Under the pieces are notes generated by a model. It worked only from the letters and a program-made list of their open reading frames with translations. It was not told the DNA's origin and did no database searches. From a virus: a stretch of 29,510 nt of DNA. The translations under genes and the position numbers were made by a program. Where the stretch lies: the IMG/VR virus record IMGVR_UViG_3300035212_003046, positions 1 to 29,510 of that record; one strand, 5' to 3'. Shown piece by piece: positions 16,201 to 25,177 of the stretch. Within the stretch, counting starts at the first letter, position 1. The number at the start of each line of letters is the position of its first letter.

Positions 16201-17429
16201 CTCCGAATATTGATGAGAGTGTTATTAAGAAATTGATATACACCGAATGTGACTTTTTCAAATATTTGGAAATAAATGACCCTATTGCTTATCAAACAAT
16301 AAGTGAAAAAATAAAATATTTTACTCCTGCATTTCATTCAATTACTCCTCAAGGATTTAATTCAAGGTTGACATTTTTACATCAATGTACAAGGCAGGGC
16401 GAATCTATAGGATTAGATGGAGTTGATAATGTAAAAAATCTTGCTTTTGGTAGACCTCCTGTTTGTATTTTACGAATTGGTGATTTCTTCCATACTAAGA
16501 TTATTATAGAAAGTATGAGTATTACTTATAAGAATAATAACATTATGTGGGATTTAAATCCCGAAGGAATTGGAGTGCAACCTATGTATGCAACTATTTC
16601 TTTAGGAATAAAAATTCTCGGTGGGATGTCGATGACTGCACCTATAAATAGGTTACAAAATGCTTTAAGTTTTAATTTTTATGCTAATACTGAAATGTAT
16701 GATGCAAGAGCTGATAGTGTTGTTTTTCAACAACAATTCAATGCTGCAGGGGAATTAGATGAAAATGCAACTTATGGTACTCCAAAAGCAGCTAAAATTG
16801 TAGATGGTATCAAGCTTTCTTCGTTAATTAAAATTAGTGATGCAAAAAGACAGGAAAGATTAGCAAAATTGAGGCAAGATAGCCGTTTGACATTACAAAA
16901 TTCAACAGATGCAGTTGTCCCTACAGACCAAATTGAAAATCTTGGTACTGTAGAATCAATATTGGAATTCAAGAAGAGAGCAGGTTTACCTTTAACTGAA
17001 AAAGAAAAAATTGTTAAAAAGGTTGAAGATGAAACAAAGGATAAATTTCAATTGATAAATTTAGACCCTATTGACAGTAGGAATATAAAGATTACGATGA
17101 CAGAAAATTTAAAAACTGAAAATTCTTTATTAAACCAACAATCTAAAAATTTGTATTCAAACAGATTTAATTCAAAAAATCCTGATGATGTAGCATTCTT
17201 GAATAATTTATTAAAAAAGGATGAGCCTTTTATTCCTTTTGACCCTAAAAATCCTGAATCAGTTGCACAATTTAATAATTTTATAGAATCTGTTAGTCAA
17301 TACTCTCAAGCAAGTTCGAGTAATCCATCACAAATAACAGAAGAAAATAATAAAAAAACTGCAGAAGAATATTTAGGTGCATTCCAAAGGGTTTGGTTAA
17401 ACAGTAGAGGAGAATTTATAAAAATATAA
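13230..17429 (+). CDS. Large baseplate structural protein with an OmpA-like domain
   Basis: The 1399-aa protein has no T4 equivalent of this size. The N-terminal 600 residues are mixed and unrecognised. A Lys/Glu-rich linker (about 650-690) leads to a domain at about 785-950 that reads as OmpA-like: FGKIFVYSGG, VTFIGNASKPAAAEGYTN, then ILSTERANNAANWF (Arg866) and RSRRVDIFIKDL (Arg939, Arg940). The LSxxRAxxxxxxL and RRVxI signatures are those of OmpA C-terminal domains, which bind peptidoglycan. A cysteine cluster CKKCDRPNLEPCKR directly precedes RSRR. The region at about 1030-1165 (PPVCILRIGDFFHTK, WDLNPEGIGVQPMYA, LQNALSFNFYANT) resembles tube-fold baseplate proteins of the gp48/gp54 kind. 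It is followed after three bases by the LysM-like gene. The baseplate role is likely; the domain limits are by eye. Confidence 0.75.
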   Translation: MATLLSLIGESERFRIKPKNLQPTDDVTENGFSSYLDDYGTVALQDYTNDTNVESPSVLDIGTIAIADRKDYNVFPQDVYSEAEVERIDVSVIDMPSIEDISEDIYLGNTIYNKYANLEYIPFEVEDAVAVQTSTEDYGEYIARVLANLEQRGNSLADIFIGQWNRDDSPIGVIGGQALNVALQNQFKDGVERKIFSIVNKSLLNVIEGGSIIRQNYNITTGKTFLGRAAEFLAKLGSLENPISYLPENVFNFNRPKVVNNGKVTYTGSGLSYSEQVNLLLEYTGLGQQKQLLNLLEMNIYKDKIEGRKKTLDANLYIPYTHFNPTSLNASNFVKAESEYYEPYGVVSRHKNIESLKDPFDKQIFSDGYWFVWTNDERRGDIGWTNKKNNPFKDKPQSLLFKTQELLKEGSGINAFLDLSAKSFDEVIDGQTKTISRGDGTTASADAFDENGTRIQTKGEYFRVWTKRIGYNRLERALRHRGLDNGDKRSVLNDNGIPNYAPTTREANGRNVTSDTLIKRYMFSLENLAWNDHMDDLPECEQGAGDPLTGTRGRIMWFPPYDLDFDENVSVDWNPHSFIGRGEKFYTYNNTDRTGKLSFSILVDHPDIVHLEELRGKSTQYWERYFKGDKAIEKDALDKYNVQKKISQNELDALNVIKKPIPPKYKKVTKTIKTVKRVEQEKKIEVKKKEEQKGYGETVLSIYFPNNDTAVTRSTFVPNRASVEPDSIPDKSINFAEMKLKNIGYEDAGRADGFVSSDGYTIKTSSGLQYKDSKGNVVNKGGITTQATYNFGKIFVYSGGPCKTYNNEAYPDDTNFKLNEPFYFQWQKKFVDAISGKTKVQVTFIGNASKPAAAEGYTNTILSTERANNAANWFDTNVKPLLKNLNINVEFAPHLKTYKSDQEDTQKAEQAEKNTGTEPKPVFCKKCDRPNLEPCKRSRRVDIFIKDLSPANTEPNPQPEISDNTIEEIQTFEEYVLDTDEGNVDPENDTTPNIDESVIKKLIYTECDFFKYLEINDPIAYQTISEKIKYFTPAFHSITPQGFNSRLTFLHQCTRQGESIGLDGVDNVKNLAFGRPPVCILRIGDFFHTKIIIESMSITYKNNNIMWDLNPEGIGVQPMYATISLGIKILGGMSMTAPINRLQNALSFNFYANTEMYDARADSVVFQQQFNAAGELDENATYGTPKAAKIVDGIKLSSLIKISDAKRQERLAKLRQDSRLTLQNSTDAVVPTDQIENLGTVESILEFKKRAGLPLTEKEKIVKKVEDETKDKFQLINLDPIDSRNIKITMTENLKTENSLLNQQSKNLYSNRFNSKNPDDVAFLNNLLKKDEPFIPFDPKNPESVAQFNNFIESVSQYSQASSSNPSQITEENNKKTAEEYLGAFQRVWLNSRGEFIKI

Positions 17430-17432
17430 TTT

Positions 17433-17750
17433 ATGGCAAATTTTAATAGATATGCAAAAATAAGTATAAATGGTGAAACTAAGTTAATGCCATTTATAAG
17501 AATAAGAGAAAAGTCAACTGATAAAACATTGGTTTGGAATAGTGAGTTGCATCGTATGGATATTTTAAGTCAAAGGTATTATGGACTTCCTACTGAAGGG
17601 TGGTTAATCATGATGGCTAATCCTGAATTTGGTACAGATGAATTTGATATTCCTGATGGGACTATCATAAGGATTCCATTTCCATATACTACTTCTATTC
17701 AGTCTTTCATTGATGATATGAATAGATTTGATAACAAATTTGGTTTTTAA
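17433..17750 (+). CDS. LysM-like baseplate protein (T4 gp53-like)
   Basis: The 105-aa protein has the pattern ELHRMDILSQRYYGLPTEGWLIMMANPEF (about 37-65) followed by FDIPDGTIIRIPFPY (about 71-85). 'R-x-D-x-L-S-x-x-Y-Y-G ... W-x-I-x-x-A-N ... I-P-x-G-x-x-I-R-I-P' is the LysM-fold signature found in gp53 of T4 and gpX of P2, which sit around the baseplate hub. It lies between the two giant baseplate genes, three bases after the first, and 28 bases before the hub gene without an own promoter motif, so it belongs to the same transcript. Confidence 0.8.
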   Translation: MANFNRYAKISINGETKLMPFIRIREKSTDKTLVWNSELHRMDILSQRYYGLPTEGWLIMMANPEFGTDEFDIPDGTIIRIPFPYTTSIQSFIDDMNRFDNKFGF

Positions 17751-17778
17751 AAACTTTTCTTTAAATTAATAATAAAAA

Positions 17779-20700
17779 ATGGCAGGTTTTGAAACAATCT
17801 CTAATGAGAACTTTTTTACAGTTGTAGTTGACCCTAATGGCTTAAATAAAGAAAATGTTAGGCATGAAGATTTATTTATTTTTGTAGACTTTAGAGCAAT
17901 GCCTAAGAGTCGTTCAATAGTAGAAACGGATGGGACTATTACTAATGATATTTTTGATTCAAAAGGAATTAGTTTTATTGCTTCAACTACGCAAAATGGA
18001 AAAGAATATCTTACAACAAATTATACTAATATTGGAGGTAAACAAACGAAAGAAAAAGAGGCATTTGGTATTACAGATATAAAAATAGAATTTGGAAAAG
18101 ATTTAGCTCCGATTGTTCAAATAAAATTTGTTGATGCAAGAGGTGCAGGATTATTTAATGGGTATGAAACTGTAGATGAAAAAGGTGTATTGTCTAATGA
18201 TTCATATTTTTCCACTTTTTTTAGTTTACCTTATCCTGTTTTCCAATTAACAGTAAAAGGTTATTATGGGAAAGCTATTACTTATTGTTTAAATTTGATG
18301 AAATGGAATATCACATTCAATGCAGATAAAGGTGATTTTGAAATTGATGCGACTTTTCAAGGATTTACTTTTGCATTTCTTGCAGATATTCTAATGAGTC
18401 ATGTAATTGCAATAACAACTTCCAAAATTGGGCAAGAAGCTCTAAAAAAAGAAGGAGTGATAAGTATCACTGAATTGGTAGGGAGATTAGGTCAATTAAC
18501 TCAGATAAGTGAAGATTTTAAAAAAAGTAGCTCTTCTTATGAAGAATTAAAATTTGTCAATAGTTTATTGTTAGATAGAATAGATAAAATTATTGATGTT
18601 GTAGGTCAACCAATGACTAAATCTAATTTTTCTACTTTTGGAAATAAACTCCCTATACCTCAATTAAAGTTAAATACTGACCAAATTTTCGTAAGAGATG
18701 TTGGAGTTATTTCAGAAGAAAAATCTGTTGAAATAAAAGCTATAATTGAAGACCTTGACAAATATATAAAGGAGTATAATGATTTTATAAAAACTAATCT
18801 AACAAAGTATAGTTATGGAAATCAATACAAGATTGATAATTTTAATATCAATATACCTTCAATTTCTTATTTAATTGACGATAGTAGTACAAATAAAATA
18901 ATTACAGAAGCTTTAAAGGATGGTTTATCTGCAGACCCAAATATTACTACAACAGGTGCTTTAAGAAGTAGATTAAATCTACCTGAAGATTCAAAAAAGA
19001 AATTTTATATTATAGATTTTCATCCATTCAGAAAAGAACTTGCTGAAATAAAAGATGAATTGACAAAAAAGAAAAATGAATTAGAAAAGAAGGTAAATGA
19101 TGATTTAAATGCCAATATTGAAAATCAAATTGGATTAAAATTAAATATTCAAAATGTTTTCAATATTCTAACAGGAAATATTGATGCCTATTTAAAAGTT
19201 ATTTATGACCATGCAAGAGCTGCAGATAATCCTGATATTCAAAAGGAACGTGTAAAGGCTCTTAGGGGTGGCAAAAATGATATCAATGATGGCGTTAATA
19301 GGGTATTCCCTTTCCCTGCAGTTTTTGATTCAAAAGAAGATAAAGAAATTTGGATTGGAGATATTGTAGGTGAAGATAATCCCTATTTTCCCGAAATAAA
19401 TTTGGTTAGAACTACTATCAATTCATTTATTACTTCAAACGGTAAAAGTGCTAATAAAAATACAACAGATAATTCTAAAAATACTGTTGCCATTTCAGGC
19501 GATAGTTGGATTCCTATGAATCCAACTGATTATTCACCTATACCTTATGAAACGATAAATAAACAAAATTTCAATGGCAATCAAATACCTGCAGCATTAG
19601 CTACAGAAATTGTTAAAAGAGCTACAAATGCTTATAATAAAACAGGTCATAAAGAAACTACATTTAATTATATTTCTCAATTTGATGCAGCTTTTTCTTT
19701 CAGTAAAACAACTGAATCTGTTATTAAAAATATTATAAATAATACTGATTCAAATACTTTTGCAGATTCTGTTATTAATAGTGCTACTACAGGTACGGAT
19801 GTTACTTTAGGGAATTCTACTGTAACAAAAAATACTAAAGTTGAAAAAACAGATAATACTACAATAACCACAACTACTACTGAAACTGTTACAGTTATTG
19901 AGACAGTTGAACCTGTATTAGTATTACCTGATGATTATATCAAATATATTCTTTCATTTGAGAAAGCTTATAATTATCCAAATTATGGATTGAATGCATC
20001 AGACCCTAATGGTTCTTATGGAACAAGTTTCCCTAATAATAAGTTTCCTGCTAATTTTAGTATGAATGATGCCATTAATCTTTATAATACTGCATTTTAT
20101 ATTCCATTTTTAACGGATGTTCCTGAAGGATTAAAACCTATTCTTTTAGATATTTGTGTAAATCAAGTTGACCCTTTAGGGATGTTGATTGCAGCTGCTA
20201 ATAGGTTGGATGATGCTATTAATATGCCATTAAGCTCTATAAGAATAAGATGGTTTGGAGGTTCAATGATTTATACAGTTCCACAAAATACTATACCTTT
20301 TCCAAGTCAATATACTACTACAACTTCTTATAGTGATTTTCAAACATATAAGCCTGCTATTTTTGCTTTATACAATGCTAATCCGAAAGCTTTAATTGAT
20401 GAGCTTTCAAAAGTGAGATTAATGTATTATAGTGAAGCAAGTGGAAAGGAAAAAACAGGCAGAAATAAGGTTACATTTTTTACCGAATGGAGTATTCGTA
20501 CTTTTGCTATGGCACAATTCGCTAAAGATATATCTATAAATAAAGCGCAAGAATATAATTATTATCATGGCATAAATTCAGAATTTTATAAAAGAGGTAC
20601 TAATTTTTCTTTTGAATTAAAAAGTGCGAAAGATTCAGAAGAAAGCCTTCTTTGGTTTAATAAAGTTGGCAATAATGCAACTCCATATCTATCAAATGTA

Positions 20701-23601
20701 AATCCTGAGCTTAATACTAATAAAAATGTAAATACAACTTTACCTATTACAGATGTAAATAAAATCATTTTATTAGGTACAAATCGTTTTACTGATGATG
20801 ATACACAGATTGCAGCCTTTAATGCTCAAAATAAAAGAGATTTATCTTCATTTGTAACAACTAAGATAACTGAAACAAAACTTTCTATTGAAGATATTTT
20901 AATTCCTAAGAAGTTTAAAGATGTCCATAGAAGTTTAGATAAGAAGACTTATGTTACAAAAGGTGATATAACCGATTTAATTTGGAAAGATGATGTTAAA
21001 GCTTCTATAAAGAAGTTTCATAAATCAAAAACAAGTAATGACTTATTACCTGATAAATCTTATGCAGGCGTAATAATCTCTCAAATAAATGATTTATGTG
21101 TATTTGATGGTCAAAGAAACCCTTTAATAGATTTTGTAAGTACTCCTGATGTGAATTCAAAGTATACAAATTTATTAAGGAAGTATATAGGATTTGGACT
21201 TCTAAAAGGTGTAGATACAGATAAGCTTCTTTTTAACCAATATTATTATGTAAATTCTAATATTAATGAAAAAGCTTATATGTTTCTTTTGACTATTCCT
21301 CTTGAAACTATTTCAGATTTTAATAAGATTCTGAATATGGGTGGAATATATAAAATGACAAAAATTCAATTGGCTTGGGTTGCAGCACAGTTTTGGAGAG
21401 CTAAGTTGATAAGAGATACAAAAAAAGATGTTTTTGATAATATACTATCGCAAATAGCTAATTTAGTTGGAACTAATTCTACAGAATTGACTCCTGAACA
21501 AATTCAAATATATTTGAATGGATTATTTGATTTACAAAAGAGTAAGCTTAGTTACCTCCCAAATCTTGATGATTATAGTGAAGTGTTTATTCAAAAGCTT
21601 TCTAAATATTATGAAGATTGGATAACTAATGACTTCTTTTATCCTCAGAATTATATGTTGTCAGATTTTAATGCTTCAAAAATAAAATTGGAGGATTATG
21701 TAACACAATATCATACTTTCTTTTTATTATCTGCAGAATCCCCTCAATCTAAAAGTCATGAGGATTTTAAATTTTATTATAATAAAGTATTGGAAACTTT
21801 AATTGAGCCTGTTGATATTCATGTGAATGATATAAATGCTATCAAAAAAACTTTGAAGAAAGAAGATATCTTATCACAAGAAATTCTAAAACAATATTTA
21901 GTTAGTTGGATAAATACATACAAGTCTTTTGTAACTCAAGAATTAAAAAATCCAAAGAAAGAAAATACTGTAAATACAGGTACTGAAACATTTTATACAA
22001 CAGATAAAGATACAAAAGTTGCAGTTTATAGACATTACAAAAATCTTTATGATAAATGGATAGGTGGAACTCTTGATGGAAAGATATATAATCTTTGTTC
22101 AAATAGTGGGACTGCACAAAGCGGAAGAAAGCTTATTGACAGATTCCATTTTGTGGATGCAGCATTTAATCCAATAGGAGATAAGGCTGTTATAGACCCT
22201 AAAGCTCTTATGAAGTTATCTACACAATCTTCTGAAGATTTTCATATATTCTTAGGTTCATTAGCAAGAGATTCAAATTTTTTATTACATTCTTTACCAT
22301 CTTCTATTCATTATAAAACTCCTCAAGATGGACTTGATATGTGGAAGCCATATACTACAGCTAATGATGCTAATAGTGGTGCTGCATATATTTTACAATA
22401 CAGGGGTGGGAATTCTAAACATTTAGATTTAGGAAAAAAATCTCTTTATGTTAATGATGGATTTGATTTTAGAGAATCTGATATTGGAAAAATTCCTGAT
22501 GCATTCAAAAAAAGAATTCCTATGAATGCAAATAATGTTCCAAAAGATAAAGATAAATATAATTTGGTTATATTCCGTGTTGGATATGCTGACCAAAATC
22601 AATCTATTTTTAAATCAATAACTTTAAATCAATCTGAGCATAAAGAAACTGATGAATACTATAAAGCATTTGCGGATGCTATTGATAATAGAGGTGGAAC
22701 AAAGCCAATGTATAAAAAAGTAAACTTATATAATTTATTTGCTATAAGAAGTTATAAATGTAGTGTTACTTGTTTAGGTAATATGATGGTTAATGCATTA
22801 AATTATTTCCAATTAGATAATGTTCCTTTTTTTCATGGAGCATATCAAATTGCTAAAGTGAGCCATAGTATTTCTGCGCATAATATTGAAACTACCTTTG
22901 AAGGATATAGAATGCCAAGATTTACTTATCCATTTATTGATAGTGTAATAGCTTATGTACAAATACCTCTTTCAGAAACTTTATTTAGTGCAGACCAAAA
23001 AGCAAAACCTGTTATTAGACCATTAGGAGGAAAAAGTTATTCTGAAGCTGAGATAACAAGTGCCAATAGTACTAATTTAGTTGGTAGTGATAAACCTTTA
23101 AGAAATGATTTAGAAAGTACTGTAGCTTTAATGCATCCAAGTGTTCAAAGTACATTTAGAGCATTTTTTCAAGATGTTGAAACAATATTAGGTTATAAAA
23201 TCGTATATGTTTCTTCATATAGAGGTTGGGCAGATAGCTACAAGGTTTGGAGTACAAATTCTGAAGTACAAAAGTGTTGTCAGCCTGGGCAGGATTACCA
23301 CTTCTTCGGTCTTTCCGCAGATATAACTATATCAAAAGATAATAAAGTTTTAGGTTTAAATACACCAAAAGCTGATTGGGAAGCTACAGGTATTAGAGAA
23401 ATCGCAAGAAAATATAAAATGCGATGGGGTATTGATTTCGCATTTGGAACTGTAGGAGACCCTATTCACTTTGATTTACCATTACATCCAATGGCTGATT
23501 TAGTTAAAAGAGCTAAAGAAAAGTATGGTAGCTTAGAAAAAGCTGAAGGAAATAAAATGGATTTTACAGGATTACCTACGCAAACATGGAAAATTGCTTA
23601 A
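17779..23601 (+). CDS. Giant baseplate hub protein with GH108-like and M15 peptidase-like domains
   Basis: At 1940 aa this is the largest gene. The N-terminal 220 residues (MAGFETISNENFFTVVVDPN, VDARGAGLFNGYE, FQLTVKGYYGKAITYCLNLM) and a later segment near 1650-1720 (RSYKCSVTCLGNMMVNALNY, VPFFHGAYQIAKVSHSI) look like hub proteins of the gp27 type. Coiled coil is likely at about 420-450. Residues about 715-810 resemble glycoside hydrolase 108 muramidases: ILSFEKAYNY with Glu728 at the catalytic place, DAINLYNTAFYIPF, and LLDICVNQVDPLGMLIAAANRL. Residues about 1790-1920 resemble M15 zinc peptidases: SSYRG (Arg1815), HFFGLSADIT (His1841, Asp1848) and PIHFD (His1897). The protein would build the hub and cut the wall during injection, as gp5 lysozyme does in T4. 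GH108 is the weaker call. Confidence 0.8.
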   Translation: MAGFETISNENFFTVVVDPNGLNKENVRHEDLFIFVDFRAMPKSRSIVETDGTITNDIFDSKGISFIASTTQNGKEYLTTNYTNIGGKQTKEKEAFGITDIKIEFGKDLAPIVQIKFVDARGAGLFNGYETVDEKGVLSNDSYFSTFFSLPYPVFQLTVKGYYGKAITYCLNLMKWNITFNADKGDFEIDATFQGFTFAFLADILMSHVIAITTSKIGQEALKKEGVISITELVGRLGQLTQISEDFKKSSSSYEELKFVNSLLLDRIDKIIDVVGQPMTKSNFSTFGNKLPIPQLKLNTDQIFVRDVGVISEEKSVEIKAIIEDLDKYIKEYNDFIKTNLTKYSYGNQYKIDNFNINIPSISYLIDDSSTNKIITEALKDGLSADPNITTTGALRSRLNLPEDSKKKFYIIDFHPFRKELAEIKDELTKKKNELEKKVNDDLNANIENQIGLKLNIQNVFNILTGNIDAYLKVIYDHARAADNPDIQKERVKALRGGKNDINDGVNRVFPFPAVFDSKEDKEIWIGDIVGEDNPYFPEINLVRTTINSFITSNGKSANKNTTDNSKNTVAISGDSWIPMNPTDYSPIPYETINKQNFNGNQIPAALATEIVKRATNAYNKTGHKETTFNYISQFDAAFSFSKTTESVIKNIINNTDSNTFADSVINSATTGTDVTLGNSTVTKNTKVEKTDNTTITTTTTETVTVIETVEPVLVLPDDYIKYILSFEKAYNYPNYGLNASDPNGSYGTSFPNNKFPANFSMNDAINLYNTAFYIPFLTDVPEGLKPILLDICVNQVDPLGMLIAAANRLDDAINMPLSSIRIRWFGGSMIYTVPQNTIPFPSQYTTTTSYSDFQTYKPAIFALYNANPKALIDELSKVRLMYYSEASGKEKTGRNKVTFFTEWSIRTFAMAQFAKDISINKAQEYNYYHGINSEFYKRGTNFSFELKSAKDSEESLLWFNKVGNNATPYLSNVNPELNTNKNVNTTLPITDVNKIILLGTNRFTDDDTQIAAFNAQNKRDLSSFVTTKITETKLSIEDILIPKKFKDVHRSLDKKTYVTKGDITDLIWKDDVKASIKKFHKSKTSNDLLPDKSYAGVIISQINDLCVFDGQRNPLIDFVSTPDVNSKYTNLLRKYIGFGLLKGVDTDKLLFNQYYYVNSNINEKAYMFLLTIPLETISDFNKILNMGGIYKMTKIQLAWVAAQFWRAKLIRDTKKDVFDNILSQIANLVGTNSTELTPEQIQIYLNGLFDLQKSKLSYLPNLDDYSEVFIQKLSKYYEDWITNDFFYPQNYMLSDFNASKIKLEDYVTQYHTFFLLSAESPQSKSHEDFKFYYNKVLETLIEPVDIHVNDINAIKKTLKKEDILSQEILKQYLVSWINTYKSFVTQELKNPKKENTVNTGTETFYTTDKDTKVAVYRHYKNLYDKWIGGTLDGKIYNLCSNSGTAQSGRKLIDRFHFVDAAFNPIGDKAVIDPKALMKLSTQSSEDFHIFLGSLARDSNFLLHSLPSSIHYKTPQDGLDMWKPYTTANDANSGAAYILQYRGGNSKHLDLGKKSLYVNDGFDFRESDIGKIPDAFKKRIPMNANNVPKDKDKYNLVIFRVGYADQNQSIFKSITLNQSEHKETDEYYKAFADAIDNRGGTKPMYKKVNLYNLFAIRSYKCSVTCLGNMMVNALNYFQLDNVPFFHGAYQIAKVSHSISAHNIETTFEGYRMPRFTYPFIDSVIAYVQIPLSETLFSADQKAKPVIRPLGGKSYSEAEITSANSTNLVGSDKPLRNDLESTVALMHPSVQSTFRAFFQDVETILGYKIVYVSSYRGWADSYKVWSTNSEVQKCCQPGQDYHFFGLSADITISKDNKVLGLNTPKADWEATGIREIARKYKMRWGIDFAFGTVGDPIHFDLPLHPMADLVKRAKEKYGSLEKAEGNKMDFTGLPTQTWKIA

Positions 23602-23612
23602 ATATATAAAAT

Positions 23613-24467
23613 ATGAATACATTAAAATTTTCAGATATAAAAGTTAAGGAGTTTAATAGATTATTAAAAACAAATTTTAATCCTAATTCGCCTAAAAAAT
23701 ATGGTACAACTTCGTACCAAAGTTTTGCATGGGTTAAAAGTGCTTTAAATGAACTTGGGGTTACTTTTGATGATGAAATTAATTCTGCTTGGGCGTTATT
23801 TTCTAAATTGGATAATATTAATATGAGATATATTAAGAAGGCTAAATTTAGAGAAGGTGTTCAAAACGGATTTGATAATAATACTCTTGCAAAAGTAATA
23901 CCTGATGGTTCAATTGTATTTGGTTATTTTGTAGGTAATCCTTATGTATTTAGGTCTATAGATGAAATGTTTGCTTTAAATTTAAGTTTAGGAATCGTTA
24001 AACAGCTTTTTTTAAGACCTTATTTGAAATTAGATGATATACCAAATGTAAACGAAGATACAAATGACTTTGGATGGTATGATTCAACTCCAATCAGTCA
24101 AATGAAATTTTCTGAAGAAGGATTTAAAACAAAATGGGATAAAGTTAAAAATAAAATCCTTATTGGTAAAAAACTACCTTTTGTTCCTATTAACCATATT
24201 GGTATATTTGCAAATGGACATTTATTACATTATTGTTCAGATATTTTAGTAGAACCATCAGATTCTTTAAGAATTGTTGCATATTATGATTTTAAAACCT
24301 TATATTTGTTAGATGCAGTTAAAAGGTTCGGAGAATCTATTGTGAATTCTGAAATAGTACAAACAGGTTTAGCACTTGCTGCAACTGCTACAAATAGTAG
24401 TGAAAGTTTAACTAATTTAAAAGATGCTTCTGATATTATTAATATAAGTAAAAAATTTAACATTTAA
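23613..24467 (+). CDS. Hypothetical baseplate-region protein, 284 aa
   Basis: Not recognised. It begins MNTLKFSDIKVKEFNRLLKT and has a central VIPDGSIVFGYFVGNPYVFRSIDEMF (about 89-114) and later PFVPINHIGIFANGHLLHYCSD (about 193-214). The second segment has a faint look of NlpC/P60 or YiiX-type papain folds (His in a 'HIGIF' strand), but I see no suitable catalytic Cys before it. The C-terminal 40 residues are Ala/Ser-rich and helical. It follows the hub gene by 11 bases, and overlaps the next gene by one base. A tail-associated role is inferred from position only. Confidence 0.75.
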   Translation: MNTLKFSDIKVKEFNRLLKTNFNPNSPKKYGTTSYQSFAWVKSALNELGVTFDDEINSAWALFSKLDNINMRYIKKAKFREGVQNGFDNNTLAKVIPDGSIVFGYFVGNPYVFRSIDEMFALNLSLGIVKQLFLRPYLKLDDIPNVNEDTNDFGWYDSTPISQMKFSEEGFKTKWDKVKNKILIGKKLPFVPINHIGIFANGHLLHYCSDILVEPSDSLRIVAYYDFKTLYLLDAVKRFGESIVNSEIVQTGLALAATATNSSESLTNLKDASDIINISKKFNI

Positions 24468-24979
24468 TGAAAATAGGCAACATTTATAATTATGATTTTA
24501 ATATACCTGATTTTTTTAATAAAACTAATAAAATAGACAATGATGAGATGACATTAATTGTTGGATGGAAAATGGCAAAACAGATTTATCCCGATATGTC
24601 AATTTTAAATTGGAAAATAAGTGACAATCTTTATTGGACTGTAGAACCTGATGAAGATAAAATAATATTTGAAAAAAACTTAGTGAATTTTAAAAAAGTA
24701 TGCATAGATAGAATAATAAGTCAATACAAATATCATTATGTGGATTTATTACTCAATCCCATGCCACAACTTGATTTGAGCTCACAAACAGTTATACTTT
24801 TGAAAAATAATATATTCTATATAAAGAACTTCAAAAATATATATGGAATATCGTTAGAATTAAGTACCCATCTTAATCTTAGCTTAAAAAATCAACTTTT
24901 AAACCAAAAATCCGAAATTGAAGATGACATACAAGAAAAATTTGGTATTGAAGATAGATTTTTAGTGTGTTTTTTATAA
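24467..24979 (+). CDS. Hypothetical protein, 170 aa
   Basis: Not recognised. It begins MKIGNIYNYDFNIPDFFNKT, has aromatic strands (NWKISDNLYWTVEPDEDKII, about 48-67), a helix (LVNFKKVCIDRIISQYKYHYVDLLL) and ends GIEDRFLVCFL. Its ATG overlaps the stop of the 284-aa gene (TAATG), so it is translationally coupled to it. It is the last gene of the tail transcript; the next gene has its own late-type motif. No enzyme motif, signal peptide or membrane span is visible. Confidence 0.75.
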   Translation: MKIGNIYNYDFNIPDFFNKTNKIDNDEMTLIVGWKMAKQIYPDMSILNWKISDNLYWTVEPDEDKIIFEKNLVNFKKVCIDRIISQYKYHYVDLLLNPMPQLDLSSQTVILLKNNIFYIKNFKNIYGISLELSTHLNLSLKNQLLNQKSEIEDDIQEKFGIEDRFLVCFL

Positions 24980-24986
24980 GTTTAAG

Positions 24987-25000
24987 ATATTTATTATAAA
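24987..25000 (+). promoter_or_regulatory. Candidate late promoter motif of the small-gene/head-like cluster
   Basis: ATATTTATTATAAA starts 39 bases before the ATG at 25026. Between them lies an A/T-rich leader without Shine-Dalgarno sequence. Confidence 0.5.
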
Positions 25001-25025
25001 CAATTAACAATTAAACTAATTAAAA

Positions 25026-25166
25026 ATGGCTTGCAATTCAACTATTGGTCGTGTATTCCCTTATGGTCTGTGCGTTACTCCTGATAAAAGAACTAACTAC
25101 AAATATCCACAAGATGTGCCTTCTTTGAATGCTGTGGCTCTTTTTAAAGCTAAGTATGGCTTCTAA
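25026..25166 (+). CDS. Small hypothetical protein, 46 aa
   Basis: The gene encodes MACNSTIGRVFPYGLCVTPD, then a Tyr/Lys/Pro stretch and an ending LNAVALFKAKYGF. It has its own late-type motif upstream, an A-rich start context like the tail genes (AAAAATGGC), and a next gene 11 bases downstream. Function unknown. The clean start, promoter and tight spacing argue that it is real. Confidence 0.7.
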   Translation: MACNSTIGRVFPYGLCVTPDKRTNYKYPQDVPSLNAVALFKAKYGF

Positions 25167-25177
25167 TCAAAACTATT

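Noticed and set aside
23613-24467. NlpC/P60 or papain-like amidase
   Set aside because: The HIGIF segment is suggestive, but no catalytic Cys sits in a suitable place, so I kept the protein as hypothetical.
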